Origin: Panagrolaimus kolymaensis
Taxonomy: Eukaryota; Nematoda; Chromadorea; Rhabditida; Panagrolaimidae
Assembly: GCA_028622995.1 (NCBI GenBank)
Contig: JAJQJQ010000021.1
Location: 2,170,001 to 2,234,000, forward strand
Reading direction: 5' to 3'
Length of the DNA stretch: 64,000 bases
Shown: in pieces, positions 35,178 to 46,233 of the stretch
Layout: each line of letters starts with the position of its first letter
Numbering within the stretch: position 1 is the first letter of the stretch
Notes under the pieces: generated by a model
What the model was told of the DNA's origin: nothing
Seen by the model: only the letters and a program-made list of their open reading frames with translations
Databases searched by the model: none
Program-made: the position numbers and the translations under genes

Positions 35178-35321
35178 AAACTTTCGCTACGAAAGACCTC
35201 ACGTGAGATTGAGCTCACGTGAGGTGGTTATGAAACAGGGCCCAGTATTGAAATCCACAAACAAAGCATTTTATTATAAACGAAATCAAAAAAATATATA
35301 ACAATAAAACCAGCAATAGAT

Positions 35322-36086
35322 TTAATAAAAGAAGACAGGAGAAATTTCAAGTCTTTCAACAAGAGGACGTTCTGGAATAAGCATAAGACGAATTCGATCA
35401 ATCCATTGATCAATACTATTTCGAAGTGCAACATTTAACTGCGGCTTTCGTGAATGTTGTAAACGTGGAGTTACAGGACGACTTGAACGAATAACACTAG
35501 CATTTGGATGAATTTCGGCTTTAGGTCGACGTGAACTAAAAGAAGCTAGTTGTAAGACAAAAAGATATACCAAGCGTTACAATAGAAAAAAACTTACGAA
35601 GAAAATGGTAACCAAGCTGCCTGGAATTCTTCATCATTTTTAGTATGAGTTTTCAAATGCTTTTTGAGATTACCTTTGAGACGAACATTCTTACCACAAT
35701 AAGTACATGAATAAGGAATAAAGCCTGTATGCACAGAACGATGCTCAAATAGGTTGGATTTGAATCGGAAAGATTTGTTGCAAACTTCACATGTGAAAGG
35801 CCTTTCACCGGTATGAACAATCGCATGTTGTTGAAGACCTAAAAAGCGTTGAAATGTAAAAAATTTGTCAAAAAAAAGTCAAACCTTTTAAAGTTACGAA
35901 AAGTTTGTTGCATACATTGCATTGATGAACAGCTGTTGCTACACGTCGTTCAGCCTAAAATTGTTTTAAAAGATAACTTGTGCTATACAAAAAACATACA
36001 GGGATAACAATATGGCCAGCATTTTCATCATTTTCAGCGTTCAATTCTCCCACTTGAAATAACGGATCATCGTCCAACTCGAACAT
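35322..36086 (-). CDS. C2H2 zinc-finger protein, three fingers
   Basis: Four exons: 36086-36000, 35954-35885, 35838-35598 and 35535-35322; phases fit, 203 aa. The N-terminus is acidic (MFELDDDPLF). Finger 1 is split by an intron (CNVC...HAIVH), followed by the linker TGERPF, finger 2 (CEVC-x12-H-x3-H, then TGFIPY) and finger 3 (CTYC-x12-H-x3-H). The C-terminal ~80 residues are basic and then helical (IDQWIDRIRLML) with no recognised domain. Three adjacent C2H2 fingers with TGE-type linkers indicate DNA binding, so a transcription factor is inferred. The N-terminus could extend into an unseen upstream exon. Confidence 0.87.
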
Positions 36087-36732
36087 ACTTTGCAAAATAA
36101 CAATACGAATATTTCAATGAGTTGATTACTGAAAAATATAAATAAATTCATGAAAGTCTAATAACACGATAATCCAACGGTAAAGGTATCAAAAGTTATG
36201 CATGAGAAATATGGCATATTATTTATGTAATGTATAGTAATCAGTTGGCTTATACAAAAAATAAATAATAATCATCATCGATTAATAAAGGCTTAAAATA
36301 GCGGGTAAAAAAACTATTTTTGTAATTCATCCATCAACAGTACTTTTTTTGAAGGATGAAAGAAAAATAAACACGGTGGTTGTTTTTCGACGCTCAAGCA
36401 TTTTGCCAAAGTTCCCCGCCATCTTTGAAGTTCCAAAAAATTTTATCGATAGAAACTACTGTTTTTCTTTTGTTTAATGTTAACGGAGATTATATTATTG
36501 TTAGTTAAATAAAGGGCCAAAAATTATCATGCAATCTAGTCCATAACTTTAAAAAAGGGATAATCTTCCTTATTTTAACCCGACCAAATTTTTACTAATC
36601 TCTAAATTTCTCTTTCCATGGACCTTTTTAGTTTTAGACAAACCACAAATTTACATAGATGCATTTTTTTACCTGATCACTCTTTTTTTAATCGTAACCG
36701 ACCAAATTTTTCTTTCTTTGCATTTCGTGAAA
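36087..36732. other. Divergent promoter region between zinc-finger and GNAT genes
   Basis: About 650 bp separate the two divergently transcribed starts. I see no clear TATA box on either side. Short ORFs at 36618 on the plus strand lie out of frame with the GNAT gene. Confidence 0.4.
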
Positions 36733-37997
36733 ATGATTACAAAAATGTTATGTTTCAGAGCTACTTTTGCATCGTCACAAATAAACTTTGTTCGTTTATC
36801 TTCAAATCATCATTATCCAGTTTCTCCACGGCTTCCTACCATTGATGGATATTTTAAAGATTCAAGACAACCTGGTGATCGTCAACTAAGAAGTACCTTT
36901 GAATTTCAAACAAAAAATGGTGCATCACGTTTCCTCAAAATTGAAATTGCTGATGAAAAGGATGTATCTCTAATGGTTCAAAGCTGCTGTGAGTTATTCA
37001 TCAAAGAAGTAAATGTTTATCGTCATTTGAGTGAGCTCATTTTATGCTTTTGACTATGAACCTTATTTGTGACATTTCTAGAACCAAATTATGATGATTT
37101 TGCTCAATTATTCTTCGACAAAAAGGCTGCTATGATTTCAAAAGGATTAAGCTACATTGTCAAAGATGAAGATAAAATTGTTGGTTTCACAATGGGTGAT
37201 ATTCATGATTCAAATGATTTTTCAAAAATTTATACAAATGGTAAACCAATGAACAATCCTGTTTTTGATATCAAAAATGACTATGCTGAAGGTAAGGCTA
37301 TCATGTGATCAATGCTTTAGAGAACTATTATTTGTCGATTATGTTTCATATTCTTTTCCCACTTTACATGTATCTCTTTTTTTCGCTAAATTAACTGTTT
37401 CGTGATATTTCAGAAATCAAGAAAGCACCATATGATTCAGAAAAGGCTCGGAAAATTTATGCCTTCCTTTATCCAGCTGTTACTCAAACACTTCGATTTG
37501 TTCCATCAAATGTTAAAAGAATTTTTGTTTACGAAGCTACTGGAATTCAAAAAGAATATCAAAAGTTAGTTGAAGCTTTAATTTATTGGTGTCATTTTGG
37601 TTTTGGTGGATGAATAATAGCAACACATTATCACCTTCTTATGAATTTTTTGTTATCGTCGTTTATTTGTGTTCTTTTTTCTTGAAATTTTCTAATAACC
37701 CATGACATTTTTTCAGGTCAAATCTTTATCTCAATTTAGTAAACTTGATGTATGAAGCTGCAAAAGAAAAAGGATGTGATTATTCGACAACCTATTGTCT
37801 CGCAGATGCCTCAGCTCGACAAGCTAGAGTGAGTTTGAATTGCTGCTATTTTGAATGCTTTAACGTTCCTTTTTTAGAAATACTGTACTCATCTTTTCAG
37901 CTTTCCTTATGATAAATATAAACAAAATGGCAATATCGTTTTTCCTGATCGTCATGATGGTGCAAAAGCTATGGAAGTATTTGGAATAATGGTTTAA
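36733..37997 (+). CDS. GNAT-family N-acetyltransferase-like protein
   Basis: Five exons: 36733-37030, 37082-37291, 37414-37564, 37717-37828 and 37878-37997; 296 aa. The first donor is GTGAGC at 37031; the nearer GTAAAT at 37018 would break the frame. The N-terminus (MITKMLCFRATFASSQINF) looks like a possible mitochondrial presequence. The core has the layout of nematode arylalkylamine-type GNATs: a substrate strand with FEFQTKNGAS, then YIVKDEDKIVGFTMGD (beta-4 like). After a longer insert comes a helix (LYLNLVNLMYEAAKEKGCDY), then a conserved-looking segment ADASARQARKYCTHLFSF, which corresponds to the terminal alpha/beta part. The usual acetyl-CoA loop (Q/RxxGxG/A) is not clearly seen, so activity is uncertain. 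The substrate is unknown. Confidence 0.72.
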
Positions 37998-38320
37998 TTG
38001 TGTTTTATATGTAATGTATGTATGTATGATCGAATAAATATGTTTTTGGATAAATTTTTTACTCATTCATTTTCTCACATATTGTTTGTTTATGCTCTTT
38101 ATTTATAACCTAACCTAATACCACAATTGTGATCTCTTTACACAAAGGTGTGATAATTTTTATTTTAAGCCGGGATTAATTTACTCAATTAAGGATCCCT
38201 GAATAGCTATAATTAACAAAAACAAAAGTAAACAAACAACAACGACCAAACAAGGATCAAATATATATTTTTTTTATTAATATCCAGAGAATTAAGTTTG
38301 CTGCTGATTTTTCTGGAAAT

Positions 38321-39690
38321 ATGACTAATGCTTTTCCTTTTTATGATCATCTTGAAAGTCATTTCAATAATGATGCCATCGATCAACTTAATCATATTAT
38401 TACTCCCATTATTTTGCTCAATTTTGCTTTGATTCATTGGTTTCGGTTTTTTATTCAAGATCCTTTCATATGTTTATCGGATGCTTCTCATATCGATGCT
38501 TGGTATTCTTTCATCAATCAATATTGTTAGTTTTTTCTTTGATGCGTTTTTGTAAACCTTTAATCTTGATTTGATTATTTTAGGTTTTACTGAAAGAAAA
38601 TTTTTTATTAGCCCCGATGTAAATCCATTTCCAAGGGATGAAACCATTCGATATTCAACTCCAATCAAAGATTATCATTGGGTAACTTTGGTATTCTTAT
38701 TTCAAGCTGTATTTGCCACTATACCATTTATCTTTTGGGAATTTTATAATTATGAAAGTGGAATTATGATTCGACCGATAACAGCTGCATTAACGAGAAA
38801 TATTCACCGAAGTAAAAAAGTTTTGGGAGAAGAAAATTATTTTGAGGAGCCAAACATAGATGGCCAAGATGATGATGACGATGAAGAAGAAGGCGATGTG
38901 GTAGAATTTCTTTTGGATGTTTTAAAGCATAACTCTCTTCGTAAATTAAACAATAATAAATATTATGGTAAGCTAGCTTTTTTGCAATCAGTGTCAGATT
39001 TTTAATAATAATAATTTTTCAGGCTTTATTCCGCCCCAAGCATACATAAGTTTTGTATATATTTGTTACAAAGCTTTGAATATTATTTTTGTATTCTCTC
39101 AATTAATCTTTTTGAATTATTTTCTTAATACTAATTACAAATTATGGGGTATTGGAATTTTAATGGATTTAATGAAAGATGTGGATTGGAAAATTTCTGG
39201 TCGATTTCCTCGTTATGTTTTTTGTGATTTTAATCGACGCGATGATTCCACTGGGAATCCATTTCGAAGCACTTCACAATGTTTGCTACCCTTTAATTGG
39301 TTAAATGAAATGATGTTTATTGGAATTTGGTTTTGGCTTGTATTTACCCTTTTTGTTAATATCCTCAACTTTTTGGATTTGTTTCATTTTCTTACAAATC
39401 GAATGAACCGAATTAAATTTATTGAAACTTTACTTGTAAGTTTTTTTACTTTCATCAAAAATTTCTAAATATATTTATTTATTTTTTAGGCTCATCATTC
39501 TATTGATCGATCCAATCCGAAATTTGATTATTTTGTTGACAATGTTCTTGGCAAGGATGGAGTTTTACTTATGAGAATTTTATGTTCAAATGTCACACGA
39601 CATGCGGTTTCAGATTTCGTTCATGAAATTTGGATGAAAGAAGCAGAAAATCCTTCTGATGCTTTTAAAGAAAAGGATAGAACCCAATAA
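38321..39690 (+). CDS. Innexin (gap-junction channel subunit) 1
   Basis: Four exons: 38321-38525, 38584-38967, 39023-39435 and 39490-39690; 400 aa. It has four membrane helices as in the innexin family. TM1 (HIITPIILLNFALIHWF) is followed by the first extracellular loop with two cysteines (ICLSDAS, NQYC). The family signature before TM2 appears as YHWVTLVFLFQAVFATIPF in place of YYQWV. The cytoplasmic loop is acidic (DDDDDEEEGD). TM3 lies around NIIFVFSQLIFLNYF, the second extracellular loop has CDFNRR...QCLLP, and TM4 is IGIWFWLVFTLFVNIL. Innexins assemble as hexamers per membrane. The 3' flank shares a ~90-bp repeat with the secreted-protein genes that follow. Confidence 0.93.
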
Positions 39691-39824
39691 AATCTCAAAT
39701 AAATGGCGGTAGTAATTTCGAATTATGAAAAAAATTATGATTGCAGAGATATTGAATTTAAGAAATTATTTATCTCGACCAAATAAGCTTCAATCGTTCT
39801 TTTTCATTTTTTTTTGTTATTTAT

Positions 39825-39915
39825 TATTTTGCATTTCCTTTTTGTTGTGTTAGGTTTAATAAAACTTTTGAAAATGACTTTTTCTCTCTTTTCTGGATTA
39901 CACATTGCTAACTAG
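39825..39915 (+). repeat. ~90-bp repeat shared by 3' flanks of three genes
   Basis: GGCATTTCCTTTTTGTTGTGTTAGG... is found at 39825, again at about 41611 and again at about 51225, each time downstream of a plus-strand gene. The first copy belongs to the innexin 3' flank and lies outside the segmental duplication, so the sequence was shared before that event. Confidence 0.7.
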
Positions 39916-40867
39916 AAAAATTTGGCTAAAAAAATTGGGAAATAAATTAAAGGATTATCGAGGCTACCATAGATAATCAAGCAAATAAAAAAATCATTAC
40001 AAATTATTTTAATGATAAATAAAAGTAACAATGCTTCAACAAGCAATGCTCAAATCGATGTTAATGAAGCATGAAAGCATATTACAACTATTTTTTCTTT
40101 CATGTTTTCAACCAACTCTAATTTTATGCAAATAAATTTCTGAACAAAGTGTACCACTAACTTCCTTATTCAAAATTTGTTATAAAGAAACCCGTATATA
40201 TTACAAACTTCGTGCCAATTGAGAGAAAGACTGCAAAGAGGTATCAGAAAAGATTGACACTGACATAGTTTGCATGGATGGCTGAAGTTTATATATGCTT
40301 TTTGATGTTTTTTTGAATGATGAAAAAAATATGCAGTAAATTTACATATTTTTTCTATGTTTGCTGCAAAAAAAAGTTGCTGAAATCGGGCAGTTTTTAC
40401 TTTGCTGTTGCTTTTTTTATTTTCTTGATCTAATAAAGGAAGGTTCTTATGGATTTATTCTATTTTTCTGCTTTAATAATCAAAGCCCTAAACTCGTAGC
40501 TGTCTTAATTGTTGTTAGCTTGTAGTTGCTGTTTACATACATATTCATCTCAATAGCTGCAGCTGTATTTATTAATGAATGTCATAGAAAAAACAATAAC
40601 AAATTCTAAAACCGCTTGTTTTTTAGCTTCGTGAATTACAAAAAACAAGACATCACAATAATAATTATTATTGCTCTGATTAAACAAAATTTATAAAAAC
40701 TCCTGAACATCTGAACTTCATTAAAAAAATGTTCACAATACTGTTATGATGTTATAAAATTAGAATTTATTCAATGTTGTTTTGATGTTTTTCAAAAAAA
40801 AAATAAAATAAAGCAATGAACGAACGAATGAACTGATTTTGTTGTTACAGCTGAAGTTAAAAAAAGG

Positions 40868-40875
40868 CTATAGAA
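40868..40875 (+). promoter_or_regulatory. TATA-like box, weakened, of secreted-protein copy 1
   Basis: CTATAGAAAGG about 88 bp upstream of the ATG. The paralogous copy at 50482 has CTATAAAAAGG, so one base differs in the core element between the two copies. Confidence 0.5.
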
Positions 40876-40955
40876 AGGAACATGATTTCGATTTTAAGCA
40901 CCATCAACTTGATACCATCTCAGTTTTTCTGATTTCACGATTTTGATTAATCAAA

Positions 40956-41315
40956 ATGATTTTCAATGGCTCAATCCTTTTTGCTCTTGCATTAATTGCA
41001 AGTGTTACATCACAAAATTATATGACGAATCCTGCATTTGGTCTTGGAGCTCCTGGGCTTCAAACTCTCGGTGGTCCTAATTATCCAATTACTACTAGCC
41101 GTCCATGCTCAATTTATGGATGTAATCCAAACACTTATCCTCGTCCACCTTTATATCCTGGTTATCCACAATTCCCTCAAATTCCTGGCTATCCCCAATT
41201 TCCTGGCTATCCTCAAATTCCTGGATTCCCTCAAATTCCTGGATTCCCTCAAATTCCTGGCTATCCACAATTTCCTGGTTACCCACGCTATCCTCCATAT
41301 TTTCCACAATATTAA
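40956..41315 (+). CDS. Secreted Pro/Tyr-rich repeat protein, copy 1
   Basis: A single-exon gene of 119 aa. A signal peptide (MIFNGSILFALALIASVTSQ) is followed by a Gly/Pro-containing linker with two cysteines (RPCSIYGCNP). The rest is a tandem array of a seven- to eight-residue unit, PGYPQFP / QIPGFPQ, ending PYFPQY. This is a low-complexity secreted protein, perhaps an extracellular matrix, surface-coat or antimicrobial-type peptide; no family can be assigned. It differs from copy 2 (50570) only in the order and number of repeat units and a few silent changes. AATAAA lies about 50 bp downstream. Confidence 0.85.
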   Translation: MIFNGSILFALALIASVTSQNYMTNPAFGLGAPGLQTLGGPNYPITTSRPCSIYGCNPNTYPRPPLYPGYPQFPQIPGYPQFPGYPQIPGFPQIPGFPQIPGYPQFPGYPRYPPYFPQY

Positions 41316-42150
41316 TAATAAACGATAGTATTATTTAGTTAATGTATGTAAATTTCTAAATGTAAAATAAAGCATTCCAAAAGCACAAATTATCGAGATG
41401 AAAATAAATATGAAGTTAGTAATAACTATCCAAAAAAGTAACTCTCATAAACTCTTTTCTCAATACCTTCCTCAAGTTAATTAAGAAAGAGAGAAATCAA
41501 TACACAAAATTCAACAAACATTTATTAAACAAACATAACAATAGTTAATACAATTTATAACATGATAAAGTAATCATTTCTTTAGTTGATTTTCATTGAG
41601 CACTTGAATGGCATTTCCTTTTTGTTGTGTTTGGTTTAATAAACTTTTGAAAAAGATTTTTTTTCTCTTTTTTGGATTACAAATTGATAATAAGAAAAAC
41701 TAGAAAGAAATAACTTAGAGATTATATTTAGGCTAGAAAGATTTTTAAAAGTGGGATTAAAAATAAAATATGCAGAAAATTTTGTGTTTCAACAAAAAAT
41801 TATTATTGCTTCTCAATTTTTTCATTGAATGTTAGTGGGTCGCTTCTACATATGTAAACTTGGAATTTTTTGTTTTCAAAGTCTATTTATTCAAAATTGT
41901 TCGAAAAGTCCAAGATTTTTCCATTACATTTTTTTGCAAAGCTCTTCCTCGAATTTGCTCAAAGATGATGATGGATAAATTTAAAAATTCTATAAATTAA
42001 GAATTTCTCTAATAAAAGTAACAATGCTTTTTTATTTTCAATGCACCAAATCAATGATATGGAAAAACAATTTTTGTGAAAATAAATAAGATTCTTGCAA
42101 AAAAAGAAGGTTTTTTCAAAAAATTTTCAGAGCAAAGAAACTAGGGAAAG

Positions 42151-42920
42151 TTAACCACCCATTTTTTTTAGAACATTATGATTCCATACTAATAACATAA
42201 TATGATCAAAGGAAAGGATAAGATCTTGACATCGTTGAAGTTCTTGTAAGAAAAGAGTGAAGTCGAAGTGTAATAAAATACAATTAATACGCATAATTCC
42301 AAAGCTAAAAATGGATCATTTTTTAAAATCATAAAAAAAGGGAGGACTCACTTAAATTCATGAAGCTTCGATAAATCTTTAATAAAATCAACAAATTTAT
42401 CAAGAGGGTAATCAGAATGAATTCCACCTGTAAAATCCAATTCTTTCAACCCATGAGAAATAAGTTGCTTCAAATCATCAGAATTTATACGGCGAACTCG
42501 AAGTAAAAGTCGTTTGATAGAGTTTAAATTAATACGCAAACTATGAAAAAATGGAATATCACTTTTTCCATACCAATTTTCTATACGAACTGAATCAACA
42601 TGGTCAAGTTTGTTTTTGAGTGAAGAAAGATTAAATCCATTTGCTTCTCTGCAAAATTCATTTTCATTGCAATAACATGAAAGGGTGTAATTGCACGATG
42701 ATTCATGAATAATTATTTCAACTTTTTTAATTGTATGACATCGTTTTGCAAGATTTTTAGTTGAATCATTGATTTCAGCAAAAGTTCGCAAAGTTGATGG
42801 GTGGCAAATTTCAGTAAATCGCTTTTGACAAACCCAAGGAAGGGATGGAAAATCGAAATGATCATTAGAAGGCTTAAAATTAACTTCCGAAATCTTCTTT
42901 TCAATATTAAAGTCAGCCAT
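42151..42920 (-). CDS. F-box-like / LRR-like protein, copy 1
   Basis: Two exons: 42920-42352 and 42304-42151; 240 aa. An N-terminal segment with F-box-like spacing (FPSLPWVCQKRFTEICHPST, then LRTFAEINDSTKNLAKRC) is followed by short beta/LRR-like repeats (VEIIIHESSC, LDHVDSVRIENW, IKRLLLRVRRI, LKELDFTGGI). This matches the architecture of large nematode F-box/FTH families, adaptors of SCF ubiquitin ligases, but the F-box match is weak and the assignment is tentative. Six or more cysteines sit in the middle. Copy 2 lies at 52132. The second exon is much more divergent between copies than the first. Confidence 0.72.
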
Positions 42921-43033
42921 ATCGCGAGATTATGAAGAAAACTAAAAATATTTTCTTTTGTAAAGAATAAAGAAAGCGAAGTTACATCTCCAAAAAAACC
43001 ACAGCAAAATAATGATTGGAAGCTAATGGTTGG

Positions 43034-43041
43034 TTTTTATA
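43034..43041 (-). promoter_or_regulatory. TATA-like box of the F-box-like gene, copy 1
   Basis: On the minus strand ATATAAAA lies about 115 bp upstream of the ATG at 42920. The same element is kept in the duplicate at 53041. Confidence 0.45.
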
Positions 43042-43442
43042 TGGCATTATTGTTTTGGGTTTGGCCTTTTCGTTCTTTTCCTTTTATAAAAATAACCTGA
43101 GGAGGTTGGTTGATTCACAGCAATTAGCAGAATGGCAAGTAATAAATCGAAATATATATTGATCCGAATATAAATTTATAAAGTAAGCCAAAAAAAGTCC
43201 ACCATATGGTGAAAGAAGGTTCAATTGCTGTGAAAAATTAATGCTGATAATGCATGGTAGCTATGGTTGTTGTTGAAACTCTCGAATGGTTAAAAACGCT
43301 ATTAATTTAAATCAATTTTTTTTATTATTTTTTATTACTAAATTTCTCGCATAAAACAAAAGGTGAAATAAAAGTAAAAGTAAGAAAAGTATCAACAAAG
43401 ATAGAAATAAATAAATAAAACAAAATTTTTGATAATCAAAAG

Positions 43443-43773
43443 TAGGGTTGCCCTCCCCCCCCGTTTTTCAAAAAAACCGGGGAACGGGGAGTCGTTCGGG
43501 GAGAAAATTTTTCGGGGACGGGGAGACGGGGAGAAAAACGGGGAGGATTTTGTTCGGGGACGGGGAGACGGGGAGTAAAAAAATTTTTTTCTCGTTAATT
43601 ATTAAGAAAAAATTTTTTTTCTTGTATGCTTTTCATTGCAATTTTTTTTTCGGGGAGAAAATCCTTCGGGGACGGGGAGGCGGGGAGAAAAACGGGGAGA
43701 ATTTTTTTCGGGGACGGGGAAGTGGACGGGGAAACGGGGAGTCCCCGTCCCCGCGGGGGGGAGGTCAACCCTA
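43443..43773. mobile_element. G-rich hAT-like MITE with 8-bp TSD
   Basis: A 331-bp element with inverted termini TAGGGTTGCCCTCCCCCC and its partner ...GGGGGAGGTCAACCCTA, flanked by the perfect 8-bp repeat ATCAAAAG (43435-43442 and 43774-43781). The body is made of CGGGGA-based repeats (CGGGGACGGGGAGACGGGGAG) on one strand, with a short AT-rich centre. It has no coding capacity; the apparent ORFs are repeat translations. The G-runs could form G-quadruplexes on the plus strand. Confidence 0.9.
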
Positions 43774-43878
43774 ATCAAAAGTCGTCATTCAAAAAAGGAA
43801 GAAAATAAAGTTGAATGAAAATAAAATCCAAAAGTTTGAGATAAATAAATGTGTTTGGAACAGTCGGGGTGGTGGCTG

Positions 43879-45656
43879 TTAGCATGATAGTGGTGAATAT
43901 GGAGGAAGATTAAAACCTTTTCCATTCACTTCCTTTGAATTGACTTCCAAAATTTCTCTGAAATAAATATATTTTGTTACAAATCAATTCTTTTTTTGAA
44001 TAAAATAAATTAACTAACTTTTCAATTTTAAAGTCACCATAAAAATTGTTTCTGGTCTCAGTGTATTTGGGATCTTTAATAAAATCATAAAAACAAATAG
44101 CTGCAATTTGTGAAGCAACATGACTGCCTGTATTGGTATACATCATATAAAGGGTTAGAATTCCATCGGGTCCAAGATGTTTACGAAATTGGGAGATACG
44201 AGTTTTTTCACCGAATTTTGAGGTTAATTCTTTTGCAGAATTTATATAATTTTCCTTTTCAACTTTTTTGAGTTCTTTTAAATCTGCATCCTAGAAAATA
44301 GAGAAAATGCTTTTATGAAGTTTTGGTTTAAAAAAGTTTAGTAATAACTTACATTTGGAATCAATGGATTTTTTTCATCATCGTTTTTGTTGTTGTATTT
44401 TTGAAAATCAACATACTCAGCTCCATTCAAAATGAGTTGCTTCAAAAATGCATCATTTTTGCGATAAAAGGATCGAGAAATCCATGTCAAAAATCCATAA
44501 ATATTTGTGATAAATAAAATAATTAACCAACACCAAATAATTATAAATGCCGTTTCGATATAAACATTTGCGGTAAGAGTGCATTGAACGGTTTTTCGTG
44601 AAAGGCTAGTTAATGAACCTTCGCCCATTTCACGAACTTGAAATGAACACATTGTAATTCGAGGAAATAAAGCCGTTTCACGCCAATCCACTCCATGAAT
44701 CAAATTTATTATTATCGATAATGCAAATGGAGCATATGTTTGATCCGCAACGAGAATGGTGAGAATGAAAAACTAAAAATTTGATGAAGGTGAATAGGTT
44801 TATTTTTTTTTTGGAAGTGAGGGATAAAACTTACAATTGCAACATTATTGATAATATTCCAAATTTTAACAATGAGATAGGATAAAAATAAGTAACGGGG
44901 ACTGACATAATTGTTCCAAAGGCTAAAAAAAAATTATTCATAAGAAAATGGTCGGACACTTAAAAGCAAAAATAACTAACCTATAAGAATGGTTAATAAT
45001 GCCTTTAGCATCCTTATTCAGGGTTGGTTTTAATTTCCATCTTCGATCAATAACATTTTGAAAATGACGAATTAAAATTTTCATATGTTGACTTCTGGAA
45101 ATAGTATTGAGACGGGAAGTTTTTACTGCAGCTTCGCAAAATTCTGTGAGATACATGTCTGCAACAAACAAACAAAAATCAAAATAAAAGTTAACAGCAC
45201 AAATATAATTACTTACATGTTGACCAATTTACGAAAGACCAAAAGAAGCGGGGTAATTGCAAAAGAATGCCCATCAAACAAAAAAGAAATGGAACCCACT
45301 AAAAAAAATTATCAATTAATTTCCTAATGTTATTATAAAGAAAAGATTAGTTAATTTACCTGATAAAAAGTGACTTTCTTATATTTTGTAATCAAATCAT
45401 GATAGCTATTTGGAAGTCTATCATTTACGTTGACATAATAGGTGCCTTCAATAAAGCATATATCTTCGGTATATTCATGCCATGATGTAACCCATTCAGG
45501 TTTACCCCAACATCTCATGGGATTACCAGTATATTCCGATGCAAATAGAAAGAATCCAATGAAAAACAAAATATATGAAGTGATTACATTATTGAGTTGA
45601 TCGAAAGGATCTTCATCAAAATTTAAAGTTGTTGTAAGAAAGGCTTGAAGAGACAT
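43879..45656 (-). CDS. Innexin (gap-junction channel subunit) 2
   Basis: Seven exons: 45656-45360, 45298-45217, 45158-44981, 44922-44835, 44772-44353, 44290-44019 and 43957-43879; 471 aa, phases consistent. TM1 is ITSYILFFIGFFLFASEY. The first loop holds two cysteines (MRCWG, DICFIEG) and ends in FYQ|WVPFLFCLMG, the innexin YYQW-type signature cut by an intron. The remaining helices follow in order (LSYLIVKIWNIINNV, FIIIWCWLIILFITNIYGF). The second loop has an MCSFQVRE...VQCTL pair. The C-terminal domain is long. It is divergent from innexin 3, with the two starts 578 bp apart. The exon structure differs from innexins 1 and 3, so it is not a recent duplicate. Confidence 0.92.
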
Positions 45657-46233
45657 AATTTGAGGAAAGGCTAAAAAAAATTGGATATCGTTGTATAAGA
45701 AAATCGAAGGTATGACAATTTTTTTAAGCGAGAGATGTAAGAAGAAAAAAGCTAACAACAAATAAAATAAGAGAAGTAAAAACAAAATCTAATAGGAGCG
45801 CAAAATAAAAGTAGCCGATACTTTATGGATGCAATCTCAGCCTTTAAAAAAATTCAAATGAAAACAAACAACGATCAAGAAGATATCAAAAAAGATTAGT
45901 TAGAACCAAATAATAATAATAGCAAGAGCGATAAATAACCAACAACAAAAAAGTTATCCTTAAAAGCATTTTTGAGCCTTGTCTTTTGCTTTGGGCTTCA
46001 CTTACCTACTTATGGGTTATCTGATTGCTCCCTCATAGCATACTTATTTGGTTAAAGTGCTAGCTTCGCACTAAATATGCAGCAATAATTGGTTTCTTTA
46101 TTTTTGTAAACTTTTTTCTTTAACAAATTTTTTCCACCAAATCTTTTTCATTCATTCTTTCCTTCACCCATTTTTTTGTTTGATTAGTTTCATCCAAGCT
46201 TATATTTATTGCATCTGCAACTAAAAAAACAAA
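45657..46233. promoter_or_regulatory. Shared divergent intergenic region of innexins 2 and 3
   Basis: A 577-bp gap between two innexin starts facing away from each other. A shared or bidirectional promoter is plausible. I see no clear TATA box on either side. Confidence 0.4.

Larger units (their letters stand above)
40040..43150 (+). repeat. Segmental duplication, copy 1
   Basis: This ~3.1-kb block (secreted Pro/Tyr-rich gene plus F-box-like gene plus flanks) recurs at 49639-53156 in direct orientation. Identity is high in the genes and near-continuous in the flanks, from AGCAATGCTCAAATCGATG to TTAGCAGAATGGCAAGTAATAAATC. Copy 2 contains about 360 extra bases. Confidence 0.9.

Noticed and set aside
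36618..36845. 75-codon plus-strand ORF before the GNAT gene
   Set aside because: It overlaps the GNAT first exon in another frame and lacks splice or family support.
43448..43818. Three overlapping Gly/Arg-rich ORFs
   Set aside because: They translate the CGGGGA repeat of the MITE at 43443.
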